Assembly (NCBI GenBank): GCA_023398575.1
Contig: JAEWSC010000048.1
Span: 1-27,101, forward strand
Direction of reading: 5' to 3'
DNA from: Bacillota bacterium
GTDB lineage: Bacteria > Bacillota > Clostridia > Christensenellales > Aristaeellaceae
DNA length: 27,101 nt
Made by a program: the position numbers and the translations under genes. Positions within the stretch are counted from its first letter, which is position 1. Each line of letters starts with the position of its first letter. The notes beneath the pieces are model-generated. The model saw only the letters and a list, made by a program, of their open reading frames with translations, was not told where the DNA came from and ran no database searches. This document shows, piece after piece, positions 14,722 through 22,835 of this stretch.

Positions 14722-16386
14722 TTATAAGGGAAGAATCCTGGCAGCGTATTCAAAGGTCACTGGGTCGCGGCGGCTGTAGTCTGCGCACAGTACCCTTTTT
14801 CCGCCGTCATACAGCATGCACACGCCAAGCTTTGAGCCCTCCGGGTGCTGCTTGCGCAAATCCCGTATCACCCGGCCCAATGCATCATCCGCAACCAACA
14901 GGCATTCCGGCAGGCGGCCCGTGTTGTCATTTACAAGACGGTCATGAGCCATGGCATCTCGAAGCGCGGCCTGTGAGATGCCAGGAAGCCCATTGAAAAA
15001 ATCAAAAGCAATGCTTGTGCATTGATCCAGTGACAGGCCGCCTTCTTGCCTTTGAAATATTTCGCCAAGCTGGCAGAACAGCTGGAAGGGCGGTATGCCG
15101 GTTGTGGTAAAAACAAGATCCAGTGTGCGGCGGAACCTGCCGCTGTTATACAGCCGGTCCAACGCCTCTTCGCACTTTTTCAAACAGCACAGATCATCAA
15201 AGGATAGCCACTTGCTTTTGAGAATTTCATAAGGTGGCTCGGGGCGGTGCACTATGCCAAATTCAACGCTCTGCTCCCGCATGCGGCTTGCATGCAAAAG
15301 CTTTAAAAAGCCAAGCTGGAGCATGTGGGGCTGCAAGGAGAGGGCCTTGTTTACAGAATCGCCGAAGGTATGAAAATCCTCATAGGGCAGGCCTGCGATC
15401 AAGTCCAGGTGCAGATGGATATTGTGTCCCAAGAGAATAGATGTAATGTTCCGGCTTAATTTTTCGATATCGGTTTTCCGCTGGCAGGCATGAAGGGTTT
15501 TTGCGTGAAAACTTTGCAGTCCAGCTTCCATTTGGAAAAGCCCCGGCGGCGCGGTTTTCAAAAGGTCCAGCGTTTTTTCATCAAACAGGTCAGCCGCCAC
15601 CTCAAAATGAAAGCAGACGTCTATAAAAGCGCCTTCCTGATGTTTCCTGATTAAGAAACGAAACAGTGCCAAAGCCCGTTCCCGGTGGCAGTTAAATGTG
15701 CGGTCTACCAGCTTGATAGTTTTGGCGCCGGACGCAGCCGCTTTTACAAGGCGTTTCTTGGCGGCATCAAGCGGCAGAAAGGAAACGGATTCTTCCCTGC
15801 CTGACAGGCAAAAGGTGCAATGGAAGGGGCACCCACGGGAGGTTTCTACATACGCGATGCGGCCATTTACTTGACGCAGGCACTCTTTGGTATAAGGGTC
15901 GGGAGGCGGAAGTGGCGGCTGGGCAGGGGGATTGGTGGAAAAGCCATCCGGCTTGCGGTATGTCAAGCCTGGTATGGTGCTTACATCTTCGCCGGCTGCT
16001 GTTTTTTTGCAAAGCTCGGCGAAGGCGTACTCGCCCGGGCCAGAAATCACGTAATCTGCTTCGGGGATTTCCTTCATGATACTTTCGGGGCGGCTGCCGG
16101 CTTCGGGTCCGCCAAGAACGATCACCGTCTTAGGTGAAAGCAATTTCAGGCTGGCGGCCAGGGAACGCACCATTTGTACGTTCCATATATATACGGAAAA
16201 ACCGGCCAGCTGGGGCCGGGTAGCCATCAGCTTTTCCAGTGCGTGATCTATGGGCTGGTTGATATTCAGTTCCAGCACCTTGCAAGGTGATTTTACCCCG
16301 TACTGTAAGAGCCCTGCTTTCAAACACCAGGGGGCCAGGTTTTGATGTATGTATTTGCTAGCGATGCCGATGAGCGTCAATCGCAA
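14722..16386 (-). CDS. B12-binding-type radical SAM protein, DUF4080 class
   Basis: A 554-residue protein, TTG start. The N-terminal part (1-150) resembles a cobalamin-binding domain ('ASKYIHQNLAP', 'GFSVYIWN', 'VIVLGGPEAGS'). The radical SAM core follows, with the [4Fe-4S] ligands C186, C190 and C193 in 'GCPFHCTFC', then 'IKLVDRTFN' and 'HLDLIAGLPYED'. The C-terminal third fits DUF4080. Reaction unknown; relatives are annotated as B12-binding radical SAM proteins without a substrate. I see no DxHxxG motif, so classical base-off B12 binding is doubtful. In-frame ATGs at 16431 and 16413 lie in the promoter itself, so TTG at 16386 behind GGGGGTG is the likely start. Confidence 0.8.
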   Translation of the reverse strand: MRLTLIGIASKYIHQNLAPWCLKAGLLQYGVKSPCKVLELNINQPIDHALEKLMATRPQLAGFSVYIWNVQMVRSLAASLKLLSPKTVIVLGGPEAGSRPESIMKEIPEADYVISGPGEYAFAELCKKTAAGEDVSTIPGLTYRKPDGFSTNPPAQPPLPPPDPYTKECLRQVNGRIAYVETSRGCPFHCTFCLSGREESVSFLPLDAAKKRLVKAAASGAKTIKLVDRTFNCHRERALALFRFLIRKHQEGAFIDVCFHFEVAADLFDEKTLDLLKTAPPGLFQMEAGLQSFHAKTLHACQRKTDIEKLSRNITSILLGHNIHLHLDLIAGLPYEDFHTFGDSVNKALSLQPHMLQLGFLKLLHASRMREQSVEFGIVHRPEPPYEILKSKWLSFDDLCCLKKCEEALDRLYNSGRFRRTLDLVFTTTGIPPFQLFCQLGEIFQRQEGGLSLDQCTSIAFDFFNGLPGISQAALRDAMAHDRLVNDNTGRLPECLLVADDALGRVIRDLRKQHPEGSKLGVCMLYDGGKRVLCADYSRRDPVTFEYAARILPL

Positions 16387-16411
16387 GGGAAACACCCCCT
16401 TTACGCAAGCC

Positions 16412-16441
16412 ATTGTATCACGCGTATACAAATAATTGCAA
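16412..16441 (-). promoter_or_regulatory. Promoter of the radical SAM gene
   Basis: TTGCAA (16441-16436), an 18-bp spacer and TACAAT (16417-16412) read on the minus strand. Transcription would start near 16405, downstream of both in-frame ATGs. This decides for the TTG start at 16386. Confidence 0.7.
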
Positions 16442-16470
16442 TTGCGTGCGTAGGCTGTGTACGGTATAAT
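16442..16470 (+). promoter_or_regulatory. Promoter of the membrane protein / rsuA / malY operon
   Basis: TTGCGT (16442-16447), a 17-bp spacer and a perfect TATAAT (16465-16470). The -35 directly abuts the -35 of the divergent radical SAM promoter, so polymerase binding at the two should compete. Confidence 0.75.
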
Positions 16471-16512
16471 AATCCAATGGGCATCGCCTGTTGACTAAAG
16501 GAGGAACAAATC

Positions 16513-17412
16513 ATGCAGAAATCATCAGCCCCCGGGGCTGTGGGGGCCGCCCTTACCACGACGGCCCAAAATTGCAAAGGCCGTTACTTTGATTGGCTGG
16601 CCGGCATATTGGCGCTTATGGCTGTAAGGGCACTGGTGCTTTTGCCGCTATTGGCGTTGGTGTGCTTTCAAAAGGGTGATCCCTTGCAGCTCATTGCGCT
16701 GCTGGCGCCTGTGTTATATATGTTTGTCGTGTTTCCGCTGCGTTATTCCATGGGCGAGGCGATGGAGCAGGCTTTGGATGGCCAAGCCTTTTCCACGGTG
16801 CGCTTAATCAGCTTCCGTGGTTACGGCCAGAAGATGAAGGCGGTTTTGATGCAGGCTCTTCGCCTGCTGCCCTGGGCCTTGCCTCTGATTGCCGGGCTTG
16901 CGGCCGGCTGGTATATGCTGTATCAGGTGGAGGATGGCACAACGGTTTTGCGCATGATCATCGACCTGGGACGGGTCTTTGGTAAGGAATACGGCATCAT
17001 GCAGGGCATGTATGTCATTGCGGCCTTTGCGGGTCTTTTGTTCCTGGTGCTTTTATACGGCATGATGCGCAACGGCATGCTTCGCTTTGTATGGCTATCC
17101 GCCGGAAAAAAGTATACGCCAGTCCGTCGGGAAATGCTGCGCAGGCTAAAGGGCCGCCGAGTGGGGCAGTTGTTGATAAGCCTGATGCAAAGCGTTTTGC
17201 TATTGCCGGTTTTACTGCCAGCCATTTACATGGGTTACCGGCTGCTCAGGGAGTATGCTAAGTACATGCGCATTGACCTTACAAACCTGCAGGAGCCGCA
17301 GATGCTTATCGGCATTATACTTGTGTTTGTCCTGCTGTATCTGCCGCTGCTGCCCCTTCGCAAAATGCTGCAGGCGGCGTATATACGTCATCTGAAAGAG
17401 GATAAAAAGTAA
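16513..17412 (+). CDS. Polytopic membrane protein, unknown function
   Basis: A 299-residue protein with hydrophobic segments at about 28-52, 58-77, 113-137, 165-184, 211-232 and 257-280. Between them lie basic loops, including 'RREMLRRLKGRRVGQ' (about 196-210), suggestive of cytosolic loops. AAAGGAGG lies 8 nt upstream of the ATG. It is the first gene of an operon: the pseudouridine synthase gene begins one base after its stop codon. No catalytic or transport motif is recognised. It is broadly similar in style to other multi-helix proteins of unknown function in Clostridia. Its partnership with RNA-modification genes may be only operonic. Confidence 0.75.
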   Translation: MQKSSAPGAVGAALTTTAQNCKGRYFDWLAGILALMAVRALVLLPLLALVCFQKGDPLQLIALLAPVLYMFVVFPLRYSMGEAMEQALDGQAFSTVRLISFRGYGQKMKAVLMQALRLLPWALPLIAGLAAGWYMLYQVEDGTTVLRMIIDLGRVFGKEYGIMQGMYVIAAFAGLLFLVLLYGMMRNGMLRFVWLSAGKKYTPVRREMLRRLKGRRVGQLLISLMQSVLLLPVLLPAIYMGYRLLREYAKYMRIDLTNLQEPQMLIGIILVFVLLYLPLLPLRKMLQAAYIRHLKEDKK

Positions 17413-17413
17413 T

Positions 17414-18154
17414 ATGATACGCTTGGACAAGCTCCTTTGTGACCAGGGCATGGGCACGCGCAGCTTTGTTAAGGAGCTTATCAAAAAGGGATGCGTGCTT
17501 GTAAACGGCAAGCCCTGCCTAGATTCGGGTCAGAAGGTATACCCTGAACGGGATGAGGTGCAGGCAGACGGTCAACGTGTATCCCTTGCCGCTTTTCATT
17601 ATGGCATGCTGAACAAGCCCCCGGGCATCTTGACGGCTGCGATGGACAAAAAAGCGAAAACCGTAGCGGATATTCTGCCGCAAAAGTATCGTGCTATGGG
17701 CCTGATGCCGGTGGGCAGGCTGGATAAGGACGCAAGGGGCCTTTTGCTGTTTACCACCGATGGGCCGCTGGCCCACTTTCTTTTATCCCCCAAGCGGCAT
17801 GTGGAAAAAAGGTACCGGGTAAAGGTGGACGGGCCGCTGAGTGAACCGGACATTGCTGCTTTTGCGCAAGGCTTGCAGCTTTCAGACTTTGTGGCAAAAC
17901 CGGCCAAGCTGGAAATACTGCACTCCGGGTTGGCGGAATCCCAAGCGGATGTTATCATCAGCGAGGGCAAATTCCACCAGGTCAAGCGCATGTTCCTGGC
18001 CAGAGGGCGCACAGTGCTTGATTTGCAGCGCATTTCCTTTGGCAGCCTTGTGCTGGATGAGGCACTACCAGAAGGTGCTTTTCGGGAACTGACGCCTTTG
18101 GAAGTGAGTGCCCTAAAGCTCAATGGCCATGGAGAGGATGCTGAAAATGCCTGA
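17414..18154 (+). CDS. rsuA: RsuA-family ribosomal small-subunit or large-subunit pseudouridine synthase
   Basis: A 246-residue enzyme converting a specific uridine of rRNA to pseudouridine. An N-terminal S4 RNA-binding domain (about 1-47, 'MIRLDKLLCDQGMGTR') is followed by the catalytic domain. That domain has 'LNKPPGILTA' (67-76), 'LMPVGRLDKDARGLLLFT' split around catalytic D104, 'KRYRVKV' and 'EGKFHQVKRMF'. The domain order and length fit RsuA, RluB, RluE and RluF; RsuA (16S U516) is the usual call in Firmicutes, but the target cannot be fixed from sequence. It starts one base after the membrane-protein stop, with GAGGAT inside that gene as ribosome binding site. It overlaps the methyltransferase gene by 8 bp. 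Confidence 0.9.
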   Translation: MIRLDKLLCDQGMGTRSFVKELIKKGCVLVNGKPCLDSGQKVYPERDEVQADGQRVSLAAFHYGMLNKPPGILTAAMDKKAKTVADILPQKYRAMGLMPVGRLDKDARGLLLFTTDGPLAHFLLSPKRHVEKRYRVKVDGPLSEPDIAAFAQGLQLSDFVAKPAKLEILHSGLAESQADVIISEGKFHQVKRMFLARGRTVLDLQRISFGSLVLDEALPEGAFRELTPLEVSALKLNGHGEDAENA

Positions 18155-18743
18155 CCACTATTATTCCAAAGCGCCGGAGAGCGCCCATCGTCCGCTGGAA
18201 TTTCGCGCAACTGTTTTAGGCCATGATCTGGTGTTTGAAACGGACGCCGGCGTTTTTTCCAGGGACGGTCTGGACAAGGGCACAGAGCTGCTATTGCATG
18301 CGCTGCCGCCCATCAGCGGGCATGTGCTGGATCTGGGCTGCGGGTGGGGCGCTGTTGGCGTTTCCCTGGCCAAGGCATATCCCGGGGCCCATGTGACCAT
18401 GGTGGATATCAACAGCCGTGCGGTGGAGCTGAGCCAAAAAAATGCACAAAAAAACGGCGTACAGGTTCATGTACTGCAAAGCGATGGCTTTGAGGCCCTT
18501 CAAGACATATTTTTTTCTTTGATCGTGACCAATCCGCCCATTCGGGCCGGCAAGCAGGTGATTTACAGCCTGTTTGAACATAGCGCACGTCATTTGATGA
18601 CCGGCGGGTCGCTGTTTATCGTCATCCGCAAGCAGCAGGGCGCACCTTCTGCCCTCAGCTTTTTGGAAACGATCTATGACAAGGTGCAGGTAGTGGAAAA
18701 GGGCGGCGGGTTTTGGGTCATCCGCGCGGATACAAAAGCTTAA
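18147..18743 (+). CDS. Class I SAM methyltransferase, RsmC-like
   Basis: A 198-residue N-methyltransferase corresponding to the C-terminal catalytic half of RsmC, as in Bacillus YbxB. It probably methylates a guanine N2 of 16S rRNA. Visible motifs are 'FSRDGLDKGTELLL' (37-50), motif I 'LDLGCGWG' (61-68), 'VDIN' (86-89), and the base-amine-binding 'NPPIRAGK' (129-136). ATG 18147 was chosen over in-frame ATG 18123 because GGAGAGG lies about 10 nt upstream and the family begins near 'HYYSK'. The 8-bp overlap with rsuA implies coupled translation of two rRNA-modifying enzymes. The exact target residue is inferred. Confidence 0.85.
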   Translation: MPDHYYSKAPESAHRPLEFRATVLGHDLVFETDAGVFSRDGLDKGTELLLHALPPISGHVLDLGCGWGAVGVSLAKAYPGAHVTMVDINSRAVELSQKNAQKNGVQVHVLQSDGFEALQDIFFSLIVTNPPIRAGKQVIYSLFEHSARHLMTGGSLFIVIRKQQGAPSALSFLETIYDKVQVVEKGGGFWVIRADTKA

Positions 18744-18760
18744 TAAAGGGGGTTCTGTTA

Positions 18761-19942
18761 TTGGAATTCGGCTTTGATTATTTTGACCGGGGCATTGACC
18801 GTAGGGGAACCAACTGCGAAAAGTGGGAAATTAAATTAGAGGGCGATGCCGACCTTTTACCCATGTGGGTAGCGGACATGGATTTTGAAAGCCCTCCCGG
18901 CGTAAGGGAGGCGATTTTGAAAAGGGCCGCCCATGGCACATACGGCTATACGCAGATCACAGACGAAGATGATCAGGCGGTGCTTTCCTTCTGGCGCCGC
19001 CGCCATAGCCTGGAACTTCAAAAGGATCAAATGCTTCTACTGCCCTGTGTGGTGACGGGCCTGAAGGCTTGCATCCAGGCGTTTACTCAGCCGGGAGAGG
19101 GCGTGATCATTCAGCCGCCGGTATACGGGCCTTTCCATTCCGCCATTCTTTCCAATCACCGCACCGTGGTGGAAAACCCGCTGGTACAGGGGGAGGATGG
19201 GCGCTATCGCATGAACCTTGCGCAGCTGGAGCAGCAGCTGCAGGCGGGCGCAAAGATGATGCTTTTGTGCAGCCCACACAACCCTGTATCCAGGGTATGG
19301 ACAAAGGAGGAGATGCAGGAGCTGTTTGCGCTTTTGCACAAGTATCGTACCCCCCTTGTCTGTGACGAGATTCACGCCGACTTTGCCTTTGTGCCTAGTG
19401 TATTTGTGCCGGCCTTGTCGCTGACGGGGGATAACCCAAACGCGAAGGTGGTCACCCTGGCCGCGGCCAGCAAGACCTTTAACCTGGCCGGGCTGCAGCA
19501 GGCGGTATTGTTTACCCGCAATCAGCCCATGTATGAGGCGCTGGAAAAAACGCTGAATGCCAGCGGTGTGAAAAGCGGGAACATACTCGCGCTGGAGGGC
19601 ACCCGGGCGGCCTATGAAACGGGAGATGCTTGGCTTGACGGGCTGACCGCCTACTTAAATGCCGGGCGGAAACTGCTTTCATCATTGGTGGCTGAAAAAC
19701 TCAAAAAGGCAAAGCTTGCACCCATCGAGGGTACCTACCTGGCCTGGCTGGATTTGCGGGCTTATGGTTTTTCAAACCAGGAAATCATGGCGCGCGCCCA
19801 CAAGCGTGGCCTGGCGATGACGGACGGCATCTTTTTCGGCAAAAAGGATGGGGAAGGCTTTATGCGGCTGAACTTCGGCTGCCCCCATAAAAATATAACG
19901 GAAGCTGTGGACCGCTTGCAAAAAGCTTTGGAAGACAGTTGA
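18761..19942 (+). CDS. MalY/PatB-type PLP aminotransferase, probable cystathionine beta-lyase
   Basis: A 393-residue class I/II PLP enzyme. 'MWVADMDF' (35-42) and 'YGYT' near the N-terminus are hallmarks of the MalY/PatB subgroup. N174 in 'SPHNP', D202 in 'CDEIH' and the PLP lysine K238 in 'ASKTF' complete the active site, and an Arg near 'FMRLNFGCP' binds the substrate carboxylate. The family has C-S beta-lyase activity on cystathionine or cysteine, giving homocysteine or sulfide plus pyruvate. The TTG at 18761 was chosen because AAAGGGGG lies 8 nt upstream and the protein then begins at the family N-terminus (EFGFDYFDR). It follows the methyltransferase by 17 bp as the last gene of the operon. 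Confidence 0.9.
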   Translation: MEFGFDYFDRGIDRRGTNCEKWEIKLEGDADLLPMWVADMDFESPPGVREAILKRAAHGTYGYTQITDEDDQAVLSFWRRRHSLELQKDQMLLLPCVVTGLKACIQAFTQPGEGVIIQPPVYGPFHSAILSNHRTVVENPLVQGEDGRYRMNLAQLEQQLQAGAKMMLLCSPHNPVSRVWTKEEMQELFALLHKYRTPLVCDEIHADFAFVPSVFVPALSLTGDNPNAKVVTLAAASKTFNLAGLQQAVLFTRNQPMYEALEKTLNASGVKSGNILALEGTRAAYETGDAWLDGLTAYLNAGRKLLSSLVAEKLKKAKLAPIEGTYLAWLDLRAYGFSNQEIMARAHKRGLAMTDGIFFGKKDGEGFMRLNFGCPHKNITEAVDRLQKALEDS

Positions 19943-19973
19943 CAATACCGATTCATCACATTCATGGGCATGT

Positions 19974-20027
19974 ATGAAGGGGCAACGCCCCTTCATGTGA
20001 AATCATATCACCCGGCGTTGCCGGGTG
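19974..20027 (+). terminator. Two consecutive GC-rich hairpins, likely operon end
   Basis: ATGAAGGGGC / GCCCCTTCAT with an AAC loop (19974-19996) and CACCCGGC / GCCGGGTG with a GTT loop (20009-20027) stand in tandem after malY. No T-run follows either, so they may be an mRNA-stabilising or REP-type element rather than a standard intrinsic terminator. Confidence 0.5.
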
Positions 20028-20086
20028 TGCGCAATTTGATAAAACGACGCAGTCATTTCCTCGAATGTACGGAAGGAGAATGAAAG

Positions 20087-21469
20087 ATGGCAGTTGATTA
20101 CAAAAAGCTGGATGAAATCGTGGAATCCCTTCAGGAGCCGCTGATCAAAACACTGCAAAAGTGGGTGCGTATCAACAGTGTAAAGGGTGAGGCCGCACCG
20201 AACGCTCCCTTTGGCCCGGCTGTCCGGCAGGCGCTGGATACAGCCCTTGCTGATTGCCGAGAACTGGGGTTTGAGGTTCGGGATATCGACGGCTACGCCG
20301 GCGATGCACAGATGGGTGAAGGCGAGGATGTGCTGGGCATTCTGGCGCATTTGGACATCGTGCCGGCCGGCGATGGCTGGAAGCAAGATCCCTTTGGCGG
20401 CGAAATCATCGATGGCCGCATTTATGGCCGGGGTACCAACGATGACAAGGGTCCGGCGGTTGCTGCCCTGTATGCCATGAAAGCGGTGCAAATGGCAGGC
20501 ATAAAGCTCAAAAAGCGTGTCCGCCTGATTCTGGGCTGCGATGAGGAATCGGGCATGGAGGATATGAAATATTACAAAGAGCATGCCGATATGCCCAAGA
20601 CCGGCTTCAGCCCCGATGCCTGCTTCCCTGTAATCAATACGGAAAAGGGCTTGTATCAACTGCGTCTGCGCGGTGAAGCCTGTGCCGAGGGCCTGAAGGT
20701 AGTCAGCATCGACGCCGGCCAGCGTCCCAACGTCATACCGGGTCTTGCATCCGCCATCGTAATGGGCTATGGAGATACGGTGCAAAAGGTGGAGGCGTTT
20801 TCCAAGGCTGCAGGGTATCCTGTCACGGCAGAAAAAATGGATGACGGCCTTGTCAAGGTTACCGCCCAGGGTGTGGCGGGGCATGCCGCCATGCCGGAGA
20901 TCGCGAAGAACGCTATCGGCCGTTTGTTAAAGACGCTGGAGCATTTGGGCGTACAAGGGCCGCTCAAGACGCTTGCCCAGGCGATCGGAACGGAATATGA
21001 CGGCGCTTCGCTCAATATTGCGGTCAGCGACAAAATATCCGGCGCGCTGACGCTGAACATCGGCATCCTCAAGGCCGATGAGCAGAGCGTAGAGGTTACC
21101 CTGGATATTCGCTATCCTGTGATGGTAAACCCCGACGCCATTACAAAGGCCATTACGGCGGCAGTATCGCCTGCTGGGCTTGCCATTGTGTTCAGCGCTG
21201 CCAAAGCACCTCACCATGTGCCGGAGGGCAGCCAGCTCGTACAATCACTGTTGGACGCTTATCACGAGGTGACAGGGCTGGAGAGAAAGGCCATCGCCAT
21301 CGGCGGCGGCACATACGCCCGGTGTTTGCAAGAAGGCGTAGCCTTTGGCGCCCTGTTCCCGGATGACGAGGAACTGGCCCATCAGGCCGGTGAATATATG
21401 ACAGTGGATGGTTTGATGAAGAACGTGAAGATTTATGTTCGTGCCATTATCAAGCTGGCAGCGGAATAA
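20087..21469 (+). CDS. pepV: M20 family dipeptidase PepV
   Basis: A 460-residue cytoplasmic di-zinc dipeptidase cleaving dipeptides with broad specificity. Metal and catalytic residues are visible: H88 and D90 in 'LAHLDIVPAGDGW', D119/D120 in 'YGRGTNDDKGP', E153/E154 in 'CDEESGMEDM', D177 in 'SPDACFPV', and a C-terminal His (about 432) in 'ELAHQAGEYM'. A lid or dimerisation domain lies between about 185 and 380. AAGGAG lies about 8 nt upstream. It is monocistronic, bounded by hairpins upstream and a strong terminator downstream. No promoter of good consensus was seen in the 144 bp upstream. Confidence 0.95.
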   Translation: MAVDYKKLDEIVESLQEPLIKTLQKWVRINSVKGEAAPNAPFGPAVRQALDTALADCRELGFEVRDIDGYAGDAQMGEGEDVLGILAHLDIVPAGDGWKQDPFGGEIIDGRIYGRGTNDDKGPAVAALYAMKAVQMAGIKLKKRVRLILGCDEESGMEDMKYYKEHADMPKTGFSPDACFPVINTEKGLYQLRLRGEACAEGLKVVSIDAGQRPNVIPGLASAIVMGYGDTVQKVEAFSKAAGYPVTAEKMDDGLVKVTAQGVAGHAAMPEIAKNAIGRLLKTLEHLGVQGPLKTLAQAIGTEYDGASLNIAVSDKISGALTLNIGILKADEQSVEVTLDIRYPVMVNPDAITKAITAAVSPAGLAIVFSAAKAPHHVPEGSQLVQSLLDAYHEVTGLERKAIAIGGGTYARCLQEGVAFGALFPDDEELAHQAGEYMTVDGLMKNVKIYVRAIIKLAAE

Positions 21470-21475
21470 AAGTGC

Positions 21476-21507
21476 GGGGAAGCGCGGAATGCCGCGCTTC
21501 CCCTTTT
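21476..21507 (+). terminator. Intrinsic terminator of pepV
   Basis: A perfect 12-bp stem GGGGAAGCGCGG / CCGCGCTTCCCC with an AATG loop is followed by TTTTG, 7 bp after the stop codon. Confidence 0.9.
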
Positions 21508-21544
21508 GCAAAGCAGAGGGTACATACTGTTTTGCAAATGCACA

Positions 21545-21573
21545 TTGCGTATTGGGCGGATGTTCACTATAAT
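21545..21573 (+). promoter_or_regulatory. Promoter of the DUF5711-like / cvpA operon
   Basis: TTGCGT (21545-21550), a 17-bp spacer and a perfect TATAAT (21568-21573), the same -35 hexamer as the promoter at 16442. The leader is about 105 nt and holds two small hairpins: CACGG-TCG-CCGTG (21598-21610) and GCAAC-6-GTTGC (21637-21652). It also has a T7 run before the first. Confidence 0.7.
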
Positions 21574-21686
21574 AGATAGCGGTATTTTTTTCTTCAGCAC
21601 GGTCGCCGTGATTTTATGGGGCAGGCACGAAAAAGCGCAACTGGTTCGTTGCATAAGGGAAACCCAGCCGCCCGAAGGAGCCATGC

Positions 21687-22805
21687 ATGCAAAGACGGCA
21701 GCCTCAAAACACAAGAGGAAAGCGATGGGCGGTAGTGATCGCCATCATTTTGGTGATCATTTTGGTGATATTGGGAATCGGTGTCTTACGTCAGGCAGGC
21801 AGTCCCAATAAGGCCTCGGCTGTCAGGCTGCCATGCCTTTCTTCGCAGAATGTAACGCCTTTTGGGGAATATGTACTGTATTATGACGGGGTATCGATCT
21901 TTTGCATTACTACATCGGGCTCTGTTCGCTGGAATTATACCATCGGCGCAGGTGCTTCCTTTTCCGTTGGCCCTAAGGCGGTAGTGGCGTGGGTGGGAAG
22001 CCAGGTGCATATTCTCAATCAAGACGGGCGTTCGACCTACAACGATAATCTTGGACAGACAGTGCAGTTTGCAAGGATTGGGCAAAAGTATGTCGCCGCT
22101 GTTATTGGCGAGGATACAAAGCCCAGGCTGGTCATCAAGGATTTAGAGGGTGCACCGGTGGATGAAGAGGCAGATCTCTTTACCAACCGTATGCTGCTGG
22201 ATGTTGGCTTTTACGGTGAAGAGGGCCAGTACATCTGGACGTTGTCTATGGACGTTTACGGAACGGTGGCCAACACAATACTCAATACCTTTGAAGTCGG
22301 GCAGATGAATACGGGTGAAATATACCTGGGTGATTCACTGACCTATAGGGTGATCTATGACAACCAGAAGCTGCGGGTTGTCACAACGCGGCAGATGCGC
22401 ACCTTTAACTACAGGGGTGTGGAGGTTGCAGATGCGACCACCCTTGTATATGGCTGGAAGCTGGTGGCCAGTGAGGAGCAAAAAAAGGGCGACGCATATA
22501 TGCTGCTTGCTCCATACGCCCAGACCACCAATCAGTATGCCATACAAGAGGTCAGGCTTTTAACGGGCAGCACCGACCGCCGCTACACGCTGCCTTCCGT
22601 TTGCGTGGGGGCTGCCGTTTACAACAAGGCGGTGTACGCTTTTTCTGCCGATTACATTTACCGCACTGATATCGGTGCCCAGCGGTTTACGGCGCTGAAC
22701 CGGCCGTCGGACATGGAAGTGCCTACCGACTTTTTGGGAATGACGACCGGCGGCAACGCGCTGCTGGCCAGCGGGGACGCAGTTTACGCCGTAGCCATGC
22801 CCTAA
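21687..22805 (+). CDS. Membrane-anchored DUF5711-like beta-propeller protein
   Basis: A 372-residue protein. A basic N-terminus (MQRRQPQNTRGKRW) and one hydrophobic helix (14-34) act as an uncleaved anchor, leaving about 335 residues outside the membrane. The outer part consists of repeating short beta motifs such as 'GEYVLYYDGVSIFCITTSGSVRWNY', split by turns, 'VAWVGSQVHILNQDGR' and 'YAFSADYIYRTD', consistent with a beta-propeller. This matches the pattern I associate with DUF5711 in Clostridia. Function unknown; possibly an envelope sensor or scaffold. The ATG at 21687 is preceded by GAAGGAG at 6 nt spacing; an overlapping ATG at 21683 is out of frame. The cvpA gene follows after 30 bp. Confidence 0.75.
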   Translation: MQRRQPQNTRGKRWAVVIAIILVIILVILGIGVLRQAGSPNKASAVRLPCLSSQNVTPFGEYVLYYDGVSIFCITTSGSVRWNYTIGAGASFSVGPKAVVAWVGSQVHILNQDGRSTYNDNLGQTVQFARIGQKYVAAVIGEDTKPRLVIKDLEGAPVDEEADLFTNRMLLDVGFYGEEGQYIWTLSMDVYGTVANTILNTFEVGQMNTGEIYLGDSLTYRVIYDNQKLRVVTTRQMRTFNYRGVEVADATTLVYGWKLVASEEQKKGDAYMLLAPYAQTTNQYAIQEVRLLTGSTDRRYTLPSVCVGAAVYNKAVYAFSADYIYRTDIGAQRFTALNRPSDMEVPTDFLGMTTGGNALLASGDAVYAVAMP

Positions 22806-22835
22806 GAAGCGGACACGGCCATAAGGAGGAAGCTT

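Noticed and set aside
20003..20884. 293-codon minus-strand open frame opposite pepV
   Set aside because: It is antisense to an unmistakable PepV and shows no domain; its composition is typical of a shadow frame.
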